Assembly: GCA_946965045.2 (NCBI GenBank)
Contig: OX337237.1
Location: 2,356,001 to 2,420,000, forward strand
From: Epithemia pelagica
Lineage: Eukaryota > Bacillariophyta > Bacillariophyceae > Surirellales > Surirellaceae
Direction of reading: 5' to 3'
DNA: 64,000 nt
In this document: positions 10,906-21,909 of the stretch, piece after piece
Position numbering within the stretch: position 1 is the first letter of the stretch
How the letters are laid out: every line of letters begins with the position of its first letter
Translations under genes and position numbers: made by a program
The notes under the pieces: generated by a model
What the model was told of the DNA's origin: nothing
The model's input: only the letters and a program-made list of their open reading frames with translations
Database searches by the model: none

Positions 10906-11880
10906 ATGGTAGACTTTGAACAAGATGGTCGTCCAGACCAAGATGTTGACGAAGAGCAGACATCCAAAGAGAGACAGGAGCAGCCAACCACGTCCGCAAA
11001 GGAAACACCACCGAATGAGAAAGATACGGCTGGGGACGACGAGGCCGAGGGAAAATCCAAACGCCGACGCAAACGCAAGCGCAAAACGAACAAGGGAGAA
11101 GAGGCAGCCACAACGAAGGATCCAGCAGGATCGTCCGAATCAACGACTGATCCGGTCGCATCGTCCGTCTCGGATGAAGTGAATCGTACTGTGTACATGG
11201 AAGGAATTCCCTTTACCTGCACACCGGACGACGTTCGAGCGTTTTTGGCGGACAATGGCGGATTGAACCATTTGGTGGATCTCCGTTTGCCCGTATGGCA
11301 GGACTCGGGACGTTTGCGAGGATATGGACACGTGGTCTTGTCCACGGCTCAAGACTACGAAACAGCCTTGGCCATGAATGGGAAACATTACATGGGGAAC
11401 CGGTACATTTCCCTCCGACCCGCTCAAGCACCAAAATCGAATACACCAGCCTCCATGGCCGCTGTGGATCATTCCAATCCATCCAAAACCCTAATGTTGG
11501 CCAACCTTTCCTATACGGCTACCGAAGACGACATTGCCCAAGCTATAGAACCATATTTGACCAAGGGAGGAATTGCGGACGGTGGAATTCGCGTTGTCCG
11601 ACATTCTCATACCGGCCGTTCCAAAGGGATTGGCTACGTTGAGTTTGTGGAGTTAAAAAGTGCGCAACACGTTATGCAACAACACACGAATCATTCGCCA
11701 TTGGTGATTTGCGGTCGTCCGTGCCGATTAGACTATGATCATGGACGTATTCGAGGATCATTTCGTACGGCCAATGGACAATTGTGGCACAAGGAACACA
11801 AGCAGCAACAACAGTACGATGCCTCTTCTTCCAGAGGGAATGACAAGACTTTCAAGAAACCGCGAGCGTCCATGGACTGA
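10906..11880 (+). CDS. RNA-binding protein with two RRM domains (nucleolin/Gar2-like layout)
   Basis: Start at 10906 is chosen because it sits in a strong ACCATGG context; an upstream in-frame ATG at 10717 is possible. The 324-aa product opens with an acidic region followed by a highly basic K/R tract (SKRRRKRKRKTNK), likely a nuclear or nucleolar localisation signal. RRM1 starts at RTVYMEGIPF (RNP2) and has RGYGHVVL (RNP1) about 45 residues later. RRM2 starts at KTLMLANLSY (RNP2) and has SKGIGYVEF (RNP1). The tail is Gln/Ser-rich and basic. The acidic-basic-RRM-RRM order resembles nucleolin, Nsr1 and Gar2, which act in pre-rRNA processing; that role is inferred from layout only. Confidence 0.8.
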   Translation: MVDFEQDGRPDQDVDEEQTSKERQEQPTTSAKETPPNEKDTAGDDEAEGKSKRRRKRKRKTNKGEEAATTKDPAGSSESTTDPVASSVSDEVNRTVYMEGIPFTCTPDDVRAFLADNGGLNHLVDLRLPVWQDSGRLRGYGHVVLSTAQDYETALAMNGKHYMGNRYISLRPAQAPKSNTPASMAAVDHSNPSKTLMLANLSYTATEDDIAQAIEPYLTKGGIADGGIRVVRHSHTGRSKGIGYVEFVELKSAQHVMQQHTNHSPLVICGRPCRLDYDHGRIRGSFRTANGQLWHKEHKQQQQYDASSSRGNDKTFKKPRASMD

Positions 11881-13423
11881 CTTGCGTTTCAGTCGAATGC
11901 CAAAATTTCTCATCATGTCCACAACGCGTTTTGTCGGGAACGACGGGTACTGGGATTCAATTCCATATGCCCATCGTCGAGCTCTACAGCGACTGTGTCA
12001 GGAACCGGGACGATTGATTGTTTTATTGTCACAAGGACTAGACGACAGTGGCTTGCGATTTGAACTTTGATCTGACAGAGGAGGGAACCAGGATCTCAGA
12101 ACACAGCGAAACGAAGAACGCGGATATGCTTGCTGCACTTCCAAGTGGCAAACTACAAGTATAACGTGGCCGCCACAAAGTGAAATTCGAAATTACCTCG
12201 CGAGATCCCCGAAAGCCCACCTCATTCTTGTCAGAAGGCAACCTACGTAGCTAAATTCTTTCCCTCAGTCATCAGTCATCAGAATATTTCACTCATTGCT
12301 TCCATCACTGCCGTTTTATGATTGATGTCTATGATCGTGTTTCGTCGAAGTCATCAGAATATGGCATAGATCCATTCCTTCCATCGCTTCCGTGTTTCTG
12401 ATTGCGGTAGCCATGTCATATCACCGGCGAGGGTTTATTGGATGATTGCATGAGGTAGACGAACGACAGTGTCAAGTCTGATGCATTTACAAGAGACTTT
12501 AGACATAGACAACTGACATGGTTCGATCACAGAAAGACACACAACCAAAAAATGAGCGGTCACCTATCACACGCGAACGCTGGATTTTGGATAGCGTTGC
12601 AGTTGCACACACGTGGATCTCGCGCAAGCAAGGCCACATCCAGTCCCATGTGCGACTGCGTCAGCCAAAAGTTCTCGTTTTTATTCGGCAGCAACACGTG
12701 TTCTTCCTTCCTCTTCAAAAATTCTTCTCCTTTGCTGGGCATCAATTCGACACACTCCCCAGTGCTTATTTTTGATTCATAGACAGGGAGTACTTGATGC
12801 GAATTACTTTAGTTTATTTTAGCTTTAACCCTAAGATTTTATACTTGGAACCTATCGCTAAGGACTACAGCAATAAAAACAAGAACGATGCTTCCGAAAA
12901 ACGAACACGCATCATCCTTCCGTCGTACGCGTCGATTGTTGTCCGTCTGTGGCTATCATTCGTGGCCAAAGCAGAACCACATACCCATACCTCGATTCTT
13001 CTTATTACAAAAAATGTCGCTCGTACATTTTTACGGCCACTGCTGCGTTTGAGAACATGAGGAGTATGCGACCGACACCACGAATCTCAGCTTACGAATC
13101 ACGACGACCACTCAGCCTGTTGGATTCTAGATGGGGATGGTTCTTTCACTACTCGTTGCCTCATGGAGCGTCGCTTTTGATTGGGTGAGGGTCTCTTCTC
13201 TCTACAATACGCCTCGTCGCGAACACACAAATTAAAGCGTTCTCCTTCCTCCAATGGAAATGGACGGCTCCGTGTAGTACGTACTCGTTCTCCTCTGTGT
13301 TGCCCTATTGCCATCTTGCGATCCAATTGCTGATCTCTCCTGCCACGCTACGGCGTTTGGATTCCTCTAGGTCGTCCCTTGAGACATCTCTCCTGCTTGC
13401 ACACGAAGATATTTACTAGGAGT
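11881..13423. other. 1.5-kb intergenic region with one short imperfect direct repeat
   Basis: No convincing coding frame; overlapping 60-90-codon frames lack family similarity. It includes the 3' end of the RRM gene and the promoter of the gamma-glutamyltransferase gene, and holds the repeat listed separately at 12276-12405. Confidence 0.4.
12276..12405 (+). repeat. Imperfect ~74-bp direct repeat, two units
   Basis: Units begin near 12276 and 12350. Both contain catcagaatat, a CATTxCTTCCATC block and CCGTxTTxTGATTG in the same order and similar spacing. No function is apparent. Confidence 0.5.
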
Positions 13424-16112
13424 ATGCCGCAAAGTGCCGATACGGGCAATGGAACAGGGTCTTCTTTATGGCAAAACCTGCCTCCATGGTATGTCCGACA
13501 AGACCGCCCACAACAGCAGGAAGATTCGTCTAATTGCAGTGGTAGTTCTCCCACCACTACGAATACCATGACGGTTGGAGCGGAGGGTTCCGATGCGAGT
13601 AACCTTGCTTGTTGGAAGACATCGTTTGGATGGAATCCCAATGGCAATGATACTCCTACCGAAGATGACGATGAGGAAGATGGAATTGTAGTCATCAAGG
13701 GGACACGAGGTCCTCGTAGGAACCACAACAAGCCCTACAATCGATCCTGCTTGGTATTCCTAAGTGTCGTTTGTTTACTGGCCGTGCTCATTTGGGTTAT
13801 GGAAGTTGCAGCAAATGGGAATTCTTCCTCGGAAAGTAAAACGACAGCCACTTCTTCCGTAACTGCGCATGACAAAGGCATGACCAATCAGAGCAATAGC
13901 AAGGAAGGTGAACAAGTTGTGGAGGTCACGTCTGGTGCCAAAACTCCATTGGGCGACGATCAAGGACCTGGCTACAAATGTGGAAGACGTCCGTCGGAGA
14001 AAGATGGTAACTTTTCCGAAGCCCTCTTAGGTACTTGCGAAGATCCGATTTATCAATTGGAATCGCAATCCTGTAAATTGGGATTGGTCCGTGGTGCCGT
14101 AGCATCCGATCAACCGTTATGCTCGCAATTAGGTACATCAATCATGCGTGATTTGGGTGGCAATGCCATAGATGCCTCCGTTACGACGGCCCTGTGTCTA
14201 GGCGTTGCCAATCCAGCCTCGAGTGGCGTCGGCGGAGGAGCCTTTATGCTCATCCATGCCGATCGACCGAGTGACGAGAAAAAATTGCCTCCGTTTATCG
14301 ACGCTCGGGGAACCAGTGGACCGCTGTTGCAAGCGCGATCTGGAAAAATTACCGAAGTGATTGATAGTCGAGAAACGGCACCCCAAGGAGCCCATCGAGA
14401 CATGTTCATTGAACCCAATGTCAGTGCAACGGCTTCCACCATGGGTGGTTTGGCCATTGCTGTTCCTGGAGAATTAAAAGGATTGGAATTGGCCCATGCT
14501 CGACATGGACGATTGTCATGGTCGCAAGTTATTCAACCCGTTGTGGACCTGGCGCGTCGCGGTGTACCTGTGAGTGAACATTTGGCTTACAAATTGGAGT
14601 TGTTTAGTCGACAGTTCCGACGCGCCGCCAAGCAGGAAACCAAGGAGGAAGAGCCGGTCTTGCCGAAATACTTGTTGCCCCTGCGCAAATTGCTCACCAA
14701 GGACAATGATTGGAATCATCCCCTGCAAGAAGGAGATCTTATGCGGAACCCTGCCTTGGCGAATACTCTGGAAAAAGTCATGAATGAAGGAACCGAAAGT
14801 GTGTTTAGTAGTACCAATGACTTTGCTCAGGAATTGGCAGAGGATATTCAAAAGTCTGGAGGCGTCATCACGGCACAAGAATTGGAAGACTTTCGACCAA
14901 CCTTGATGGATCCCATTATGGCACCCGATGTTTTTGGCTTCGCCTTGGCCGGTGTCCCTCCTCCAAGTTCGGGTGGTGCGGCCGTGATTGGAATCGCCCG
15001 ATTTTTGGCTACCATGTCTACTCCCCTTTCTACCAATGCCGAAACCTTATCCAAGCATTGGTTCGTCGAAGCCTGCCGACACGTGTTTGCCATTCGCATG
15101 TCGTTGAGTGACCCCAATTTCAATACCGAAACCGTCCGAGAGGCGGTCCGTGATTTAGTAGCCGGTGATTACATTAAAAAATTGTTCCGGACCAGCAAGT
15201 CAGATCATACCTTGACTGCCTTGTCGAAGTATGGTGGAGCAAAATGGGCGCTTCTGTCGGACCCTTCAGAAGAAGATATGCAGTCGAATGAGGTTGTTCA
15301 TGGGAGTGAACGACGATTGGCCCGTACCTTTGGATACCTAGAAGACAATGGGACCTCGCACTTTTCAGTTGTGGATAAGGATGGAAATGCAGTCGCCATG
15401 ACCTCCACGATTAATACGTGGTTTGGATCATCGTAAGTACTACTGAATTCCGCAATCGTATTGGTGGTTCTGTATGTGGTCTCATGATTTGACTCACGTT
15501 GAATGTATACTCAGTGTCATGAGCCAAAGCACAGGAATTATTCTCAACAATGAAATGGATGACTTTGCCACACCTGGACGAAGCAACAGCTATGGACTTG
15601 CTCCGGCCGAATCAAACTTCATTTGCCCAGGGAAGAAGCCTCTATCATCTATGTCACCTACGCTTGTTTTTCGGTTGGATGATGATAATGACGACGAGGG
15701 CCATCACCAACCGTACAGTGAGGATCCAAGACAGAAGCAGGACTTATTGGGGCCACTCGTATTGGCGGTGGGTGGTAGCGGCGGTTCTCGCATCATTACG
15801 GCAGTGGCACAAGTGTTATTGAACTTTGTTGTTTTGGGTATGCCCTTGTACGAGTCCGTCATTCATGCACGCGTTCATAACCAACTCTTGGATGGTGGGG
15901 CCCCTGTGACATCGGTGGAAAGGAGAAAGATTGTTTCAGGTGAACATATTGCCGTTTCTCACCAAACCCAACAGGCCTTACTTCGACGCAATCACAACTT
16001 GTACGAAAGTAGCTTTATGGGTGTCGTCCAAGCCATCGGAGTGGATCATGAAACGGGAACTCTGCAGGCTGTCAGTGATGTTCGCAAAGGAGGGGCACCG
16101 GATGGGTACTAA
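13424..16112 (+). CDS. Gamma-glutamyltransferase (glutathione hydrolase), type II membrane protein
   Basis: Exons 13424-15432 and 15515-16112 join across an 82-nt intron (GTAAGTAC...ACTCAG) to give 868 aa. The first ATG in the long frame is at 13424; the frame upstream lacks one. A ~100-residue polar N-terminus precedes a signal-anchor (CLVFLSVVCLLAVLIWVMEV). The GGT fold follows: GGNAIDASVTTALCLGVANP, SSGVGGGAFMLIH, an ARGTSGP segment, and the autoprocessing site G-T-S-H-F-S-V-V with catalytic Thr near residue 644. The second exon supplies NNEMDDFATP, the PLSSMSPT segment and VGGSGGSRIITAVAQV, and ends in D-V-R-K-G-G-A-P-D-G-Y. All landmarks of an active enzyme are present. It cleaves the gamma-glutamyl bond of glutathione and conjugates, probably at the cell surface or vacuole. 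Longer than the human enzyme because of the N-terminal extension and acidic inserts. Confidence 0.95.
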
Positions 16113-16815
16113 GCTATCCGTTATGGCGAGACTGCTTTCCGGACTGGATGGAGACTTTTGTTTCTTTGCTACTATCATCGTATATATCGCTGTACCATCG
16201 CACTTTTAATGTCGCGTCAACTCTGTACGTGGGGTCTGTTCTGTTGCGATCGAATGGTTTGTTGCCACTGGGTCAAACCTTTGTTGTTATACGCGGTACA
16301 GCAACCGTTGTTGTGTAACTTGGCTACTTTGAACATACTTTTGATTCATGTTCATTGAATGAAGCATGGAATCAATCAAATATATCTGCATATCTTAAAG
16401 CAAATCCAGTTCCTTCAAATTGATGCCCTCTCTTATGTTAGGACCTTACTTATCCGTAGTCTGGGTATCCGTTTTCTGGGAATCCAATACACCTTACTCC
16501 TCAAGATACCAGTAACGTACCCAACATAGAGGTAGAGTGACTGGTCAACAACAACCGAGCGCTCCGTAGAATTTCACTTTTTGACTTCGAAAGGGTAAAG
16601 ATCCGTTTTCCCCGCTCGTGACTCCCCCAAGAGACACCAGAGAGACACCATTCATTTATTGTCTCGCTATCTATTACAATAGCCCCAGACCGGTTTCTCA
16701 TGGGATAAAATAGAGCCGCTGAGGGTGAGGAAGCTGAGTGACAAGTGACAACAAACAACAAAGCACAAACGGAACACAGAAATACGCAAGGGTTCAAAGT
16801 ATAAGAAGGAAAACC
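16113..16815. promoter_or_regulatory. Intergenic region upstream of the RING-H2 gene
   Basis: About 700 bases with no coding frame of note. It should hold the 3' end of the GGT gene and the promoter of the next gene. A ctgagGGTGAGGAAGCTGAGTGACAAGTGACAAC stretch near 16720-16750 is repetitive in TGAC/GTGAC but not clearly an element. Confidence 0.35.
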
Positions 16816-18127
16816 ATGGATATCGACATATTGCTAACCAAGGATGCCAATCTTCTAAGAGCTCTACAGAGTAGTGATACAAATGAAGGCGACCAAGATT
16901 ACATAGCTCCTGGGACGATTTTCTTCGTTGCCTTGGCGGCATGTTTTCTTTGGTGTTGGTGAGTAGTGTCACCGTGTCTATTTTTGGCGGCTATTTGAGC
17001 ATCGTTCTTCAAATGCGCGCTTGTTTCATTTCGACTGATCACGCTACTTTCACTCACACTGCCTAATTCGCGTTAAATTTATTGCAGTGGCCCTTCAATA
17101 CTTGGATATCTCAAAAAATGTTGCCTTCGCATCACAGGCGATGGCAACCAATCCTCACAAGACCAACGTCCCTCCGCTGGAGATCCTTCGCAAGATGCCG
17201 AACAAGCAACATTAACGGAAGACCATAGACGAATTATGATCAACACCTTCTTACAGACAAAGGTATGTGCCTATGGATGACATATTCTTGTGTTGTGCAT
17301 ACTTTCGAAACTCACCACTGCTACAGAAATATGAACCTATCAAATCGCTGGATACGAATTCTGCCACAGTCGATGCGACCACAAGTAGCGTAAGCAATGG
17401 AGAAGATGAAGCAAATGTTTCGGCAGATACGGTGAAGGAGACCGAATGCAAGTCGGAGACTCCAGCCGAAGCGAGCTCCAAAACCCAGATATATTTGCAA
17501 GATCGTGAATATGATTTGGATGGAGAAGCGACGGCGGATTGCTGTGTTATTTGTTTGACTGCCTACGAAGAGGGAGACGAAATTGCGTGGTCACAAAACC
17601 CCAAATGCACTCATCTCTTTCATCGTGAATGTATCATGGAGTGGCTGCTGAAACGAGATGATTGCCCCATTTGTCGGCATAATTTCTTTTTTGATGATGA
17701 AAGCAACAATCACGAGTGTGATAACAACAACAGCAATTATATGAGTGGTGTTGAAAATCGAAGCCCCGCCTTTCGGGCTGCCGAGTTGTTTTTGGAAGAC
17801 GTCTCGGAAACTGGTTCCGCCCTTCCTGATCAACTGTTGCGAGGTCTGGAATTATTGCATAGAGCACAAGAGAATTTGGAACAGTCAGCCTCCCGACTTG
17901 CGTCCTTGTATCTCCAAGGAGACCTCTCTGGTGACGCTGAACGACTGGAGGAACCAATTTCCAGTCCGGACGAGTCGGGTCGGACGATCGGAACCAACGT
18001 TACACTGGAAATGGTGCCACCGGAAAGTGCCCTTGCCACGAGTGTAGGCAGCAGCGGGGGCGCTGGTGAACCTGCACCAACAGTTTCCGACCCTGAAATT
18101 GAAAATGCCCGTGATGCGTCGGCATGA
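16816..18127 (+). CDS. Membrane-anchored RING-H2 finger protein (putative E3 ubiquitin ligase)
   Basis: Three exons, 16816-16958, 17088-17262 and 17327-18127, joined by introns of 129 and 64 nt, encode 372 aa; the start is in an ACCATGG context. One transmembrane helix spans residues ~33-56 and crosses the first splice junction (FFVALAACFLWC then CGPSILGYL). A polar acidic linker leads to a RING-H2 domain with the full ligand set C179-x2-C182-x17-C200-x-H202-x2-H205-x2-C208-x10-C219-x2-C222, followed by an acidic, Asn-rich region and a helical stretch ending in a Ser/Pro tail. The layout TM then RING-H2 resembles ATL-type plant ligases, which transfer ubiquitin from E2 to substrates at membranes. 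Substrate unknown. Confidence 0.88.
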
Positions 18128-18903
18128 GCATCCGATTGGTTCCAATGAATAGACCAGACATGCCGTGTGCGTCCCCCTTGCAACTAAGCGGGATGCATCG
18201 GTGCTTGGAATGGTGGTGTTCTGGCTTGATCGATTGTAGAGCTATCTCATGTCGCGCGAACTTTGTTTTCACTCATTTTTGCAAGCGTAGAGCAGGAAAC
18301 GAGTTTGGTATACAGTGGTTGAGTACATGGATAATCCCTCTCGCATTGCCAAGGAAACGGAGGACTGTTGAAGCATATCGCTGTTCTCTGGTTGTGAAAA
18401 TGCCATTGTTTTCGAAACAGTTGCCGTTGGTCCCACGCAGTTTGCTGTTGCTGCTTGACGGGCACCAGGTGGCTGTTGTAGGATTGCTCCATAGCTCTTA
18501 CTCCTACGATTTTGGGCGAATGGAGATGTAGGAAACTCTCCTGTAAGACTAAAGAATCGTAGATTTAAGGAAGAAACCGAAAAGATGTGGACATAAAGGG
18601 AAAGGAGATCCTCCAATATGAAAGTTGTGGAAGATATGATAGGGGAGCAGCACCCAATCTTCGATCCCAGTGTGGCTATGCCTTGCCTGTAGAGTGATAA
18701 GTAAACGCTAGTAGCGCTCACTTAAAAATGTCTTGCCATTTCCCCCTCTAAGCCTGTTCTAGAACCTTCGTCCATCACAAGACCAATCAAACATACTTGA
18801 CGAAGTGAATTCTGCTGCATCACCATGTGAGCCAAAAAAGTATCTTTACTGGCGAGAATACCAAGGGAAGACAGAAGGGGAAAGACCATGCAGCAAGACC
18901 ATG
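18128..18903. other. Intergenic, 3' ends of convergent genes
   Basis: Lies between the stop of the RING gene and the stop of a gene on the other strand. Frames of up to 150 codons occur on the minus strand but have no domain pattern and overlap other frames. Nothing else seen. Confidence 0.4.
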
Positions 18904-19776
18904 CTAAGAATGGGACGTTGGCATACGACGGAGAATCGTACCAAAGCCCAAAGCCATTCCCGCGATTCCCACGAGTGCCCCCGCGATTCCCACAAATGCC
19001 AACTTGTCAATTTTCGCATTGACCTTGTCAATCAATTTGTCAATTTTCGCATTGACCTCGTGTAACGCACCATAAACATTACGGTACGGAGTGAAAATTG
19101 CGAACACGGGAATATTATGACTGAAAATCTCCCAGTTCTTCAAAAACGCCTTGTCTGTATTCAAGTCTCGAACTTTACTAGTTGCAATCGTAAACTTTTC
19201 TCGCTCGCCGTTCAAGCAAACGATAAAGGCCTTCACGTTTGGTGGACGGTTATTCCCTTCCTGTTTGAAATGGCGAAATGCTCGCTCGAGTTGCCAAAGT
19301 TTCCCACGAAGAGACTTTGGAGTCTCCGCGATCTCCATCCATACTTCATCTCCCGAAGTCAATAGAACTTGTTCCATTGCTTTTTGGCCGTCAGGTTTAG
19401 AGAGGGCAGAGCTTGGGTTGAAGTAAACAACCTCATCGCAGACATCGCGAAGTATGGATCCCAAAGTGGTTCCATGACTGCTGCTCTCTATTCGCAGATA
19501 GAGGTCAACCTCATATTGCGCGTCGCCCTCATGTACATTTCTGGCAGGGTTGTTCCCCTCCCACCTAAGATTCTCGGGATAGCGACAACTTTCAAAGGCA
19601 TTCTTGTGAGCCGAAGGCAGCGCCTCCTTCTCCGATTGATCTGTTACCGCGTATGACTCCATTCGCCGGACTTCAAGTGTCACTTGAAGTCCTGCGAATG
19701 GAGTCATACGCGGTAACAGATCACCTTTGGCTTGTGCATGTTGAACGTTTCCGACCTGATTCCAAAGGGCGCTCAT
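18904..19776 (-). CDS. Unknown protein with C-terminal heptad-like repeats and membrane anchor
   Basis: The frame is open to 20046, but the ATG at 19776 (AAGATGAGC) is preferred, giving 290 aa and leaving 320 bp to the divergent uL3m gene. Residues ~18-47 are encoded by a near-perfect inverted repeat (separate entry). A central alpha/beta-looking region has E-V-D-L-Y-L, then W-M-E-I-A-E-T-P-K-S-L-R, then K-L-W-Q-L-E-R and F-I-V-C-L-N-G; this is loosely like a PD-(D/E)XK nuclease core, but the E-x-K element is not canonical. The C-terminus repeats V-N-A-K-I-D-K-L twice as a short coiled coil and then VGIAGALVGIAGMALGFG as a small-residue membrane helix. A tail-anchored protein is a reasonable inference; function is unknown. 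Confidence 0.6.
   Translation of the reverse strand: MSALWNQVGNVQHAQAKGDLLPRMTPFAGLQVTLEVRRMESYAVTDQSEKEALPSAHKNAFESCRYPENLRWEGNNPARNVHEGDAQYEVDLYLRIESSSHGTTLGSILRDVCDEVVYFNPSSALSKPDGQKAMEQVLLTSGDEVWMEIAETPKSLRGKLWQLERAFRHFKQEGNNRPPNVKAFIVCLNGEREKFTIATSKVRDLNTDKAFLKNWEIFSHNIPVFAIFTPYRNVYGALHEVNAKIDKLIDKVNAKIDKLAFVGIAGALVGIAGMALGFGTILRRMPTSHS
19004..19059 (-). repeat. Short direct repeat encoding two VNAKIDKL units
   Basis: The 22-nt TTGTCAATTTTCGCATTGAC string begins at about 19004 and again at about 19037, 33 bp (11 codons) apart. It encodes the repeated coiled-coil segment of the protein on the minus strand, so it is an in-frame coding duplication. Confidence 0.8.
19637..19723. repeat. 87-nt quasi-palindrome (43-nt arms, 1-nt centre) inside a coding region
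   Basis: Left arm 19637-19679 and right arm 19681-19723 are reverse complements with one mismatch (CGCCGGA against CGCAGGA when aligned) around a single T at 19680. Both arms are read in frame by the gene on the minus strand. Confidence 0.95.
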
Positions 19777-20096
19777 CTTTCTTGGTGGTCCGCGTTTGCT
19801 TTCTTTTTGAAAAGGTGTGTGTGGGTACAGTTGCCATGCCAACGGTACTATTACACTATCGACATCGCACAATGTCGATCGATCGTGTGGTTGTGGTGGG
19901 TTGGTCGTTTTGATGCGATTAAAATGCGTCTCATCGTATTGCGTCTGCCATGCGCCCGAGTACCTTCTTTCGCTCCAGCCACAAAGCCACAAGATACAAT
20001 GGTATCTTTCCAGGAGAATCGATTTGATCTTCGTCTTCTTCCGCACCCAACGAACACCGGCTACCCCAACGGAAACAGAAAGAAGGAGAAGACATA
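19777..20096. promoter_or_regulatory. Divergent promoter region between the unknown membrane protein and uL3m
   Basis: A 320-base gap between two divergent starts. No element recognised. Confidence 0.4.
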
Positions 20097-21419
20097 ATGC
20101 TGCGGTGTACTAACCCACAACAAGTCGCCAGTGCGTTGAAGCACTGGACGAGGAACAGAAATGGCGTTTTTCTTAAGCAACCATTGTCACCGCTGTCAGC
20201 GCTGGATTCTCTTCGGAAATCGTTGATTCACACAGCTGCGACCACACCAGAGTGTATCATTCAACCCGTGGGTCGGATCCCTTGTGGTAGTCATCGCTGG
20301 TATTCTAGTACTACAATTTTGCCTCGAAAGATGACGGAAGAAGAAAAAGTAATTGCCCAGATATCAGAAGAGATACCCGATTTTCAAACTATGAATGTTC
20401 CAGACGACTGGACCCAGGAGGACATTGACAAAACAATTGAACAGGCAAGACAACAATTGAAAGAAGAAGAAGAAGAGCGCTGGGTCAAAAACTGGAAACC
20501 CGGAATGCGCAAGCGCCCATGGTATGTTACGATCAAAGAAGAAGACGTTTTGGACTATACCGATGAAACGCGGCCACCTCGCTGGACACAACTGGACAGA
20601 CGTTGTGGTATGTTGGCCATAAAAGTTGGAATGATGCCGTATTTTGATCGATGGGGAATTCGACATGCTTGTACCATTTTGTTTGCCGATCAAAATGTCG
20701 TCCTGGGTCACAAAGTCCTAAATAAGCATGGATATATTGGAATACAAATCGCAGCAGGACAGCGCAAGCGAAAGAATGTAAAACCTGCCATCCTAGGACA
20801 GTACAAAAATCTCATGCTGGAAACGGAATACGAAGACAACAATCCTCCCAAACTTGTTCGTGAGTTTCGTTTGTCTGATGAGAAATGGTTGATTCCCATC
20901 AACACTACCATTCATGCCCGCCACTTTGTGCCGGGTCAAAATGTGGACGTTTCAGCATTGTCCAAGGGTAAGGGCTTTCAAGGAGTTATGAAACGCCACG
21001 GTTTCAAGGGTGGACGAGCCTCGCACGGTGTCACCAAAAATCATCGAAAACCGGGAACGCTTGGTTCCAGTATGGGTAGGGTATGGAAGGGAAAGAAATT
21101 GCCTGGCCACATGGGTCATGTCCGTGTCACCATTCAGAACCAGCGCATTGTAAAGATTGATCGAGGACGTAATTTAATCTATGTGCGTGGTCATGTTCCG
21201 GGGCCACGTGGTGCCTTTGTCGAAATCCGCGATGCCAAGAAAGCCCCTTTGTGGAAAACTGACAAGGTTCAGCCTAATGCGGATGGAGAAATCCCTGATC
21301 GACCACCACTTCCCACCTTTGACTTTGATCCCAACATTGATGGAAGTGGCGAAGCTGGATACGAAGAGATCATGCCCCTTGAACAAAAGGATCCCTTGGT
21401 GCTCGAAGAAGAAGCTTGA
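20097..21419 (+). CDS. Mitochondrial large-subunit ribosomal protein uL3m
   Basis: A 440-aa intronless frame. The first ~80 residues are rich in Arg, Ser, Thr and Ala with few acids, as in mitochondrial presequences; an acidic helical stretch (EEEKVIAQ to KEEEEERW) follows. The conserved uL3 core includes GMLAIKVGMMPYFDRWG, then the C-terminal signature V-S-A-L-S-K-G-K-G-F-Q-G-V-M-K-R-H-G-F-K with GGRASHGVTKNHRKPGTLG and KGKKLPGHMGH. These loops contact 23S-type rRNA near the peptidyl-transferase centre. The bacterial-type core together with the presequence points to an organellar protein; mitochondrial fits better than plastid because no signal peptide or ASAF motif is seen. The C-terminal ~55 residues are acidic and additional to the bacterial length. 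Confidence 0.93.
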   Translation: MLRCTNPQQVASALKHWTRNRNGVFLKQPLSPLSALDSLRKSLIHTAATTPECIIQPVGRIPCGSHRWYSSTTILPRKMTEEEKVIAQISEEIPDFQTMNVPDDWTQEDIDKTIEQARQQLKEEEEERWVKNWKPGMRKRPWYVTIKEEDVLDYTDETRPPRWTQLDRRCGMLAIKVGMMPYFDRWGIRHACTILFADQNVVLGHKVLNKHGYIGIQIAAGQRKRKNVKPAILGQYKNLMLETEYEDNNPPKLVREFRLSDEKWLIPINTTIHARHFVPGQNVDVSALSKGKGFQGVMKRHGFKGGRASHGVTKNHRKPGTLGSSMGRVWKGKKLPGHMGHVRVTIQNQRIVKIDRGRNLIYVRGHVPGPRGAFVEIRDAKKAPLWKTDKVQPNADGEIPDRPPLPTFDFDPNIDGSGEAGYEEIMPLEQKDPLVLEEEA

Positions 21420-21909
21420 AGAAATGAGCAGAAGTAAAAACGTAACGCAAAGGACATGTACTACGGACGAGGACACCTGGAGTCACTATTGCTTCATCTT
21501 TGTAACTGACATTTAACTACTTTACCATCGTGACAAGACGATCCTGTCTATGTTTGTAGCTTCAATGGCCTTTATCTTTCTTTAAGATAAACCAGAGAGA
21601 ACGGAATCGTCGAGTCGGAACCAGACGCGATGTGAACTCAAACTGGGGTAGGAGTATCAACTTTTTTCACAACTTTTGCAACAAGTCCATCGACTTTTCG
21701 GGCATAGCGCATAGCCCACATAGATATACCAGTCGTATGAGTCCCGCTTTGGGATCGTGAATCGTGAATGAATGTCCAATAGATAAAGATCTCATCAAAC
21801 GACAAAAGTCATGCGAAGACACAGCTTATAGGCAACTGAATGACCATCCTGATCATTGAAATGATCAAAGCGAACGCCACTGTGTAACAAAATCGTGTGA
21901 TCCAACCAA
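21420..21909. other. Intergenic region between uL3m and a nucleotidase relic
   Basis: Contains the 3' end of uL3m. No coding frame or repeat recognised. Confidence 0.35.
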
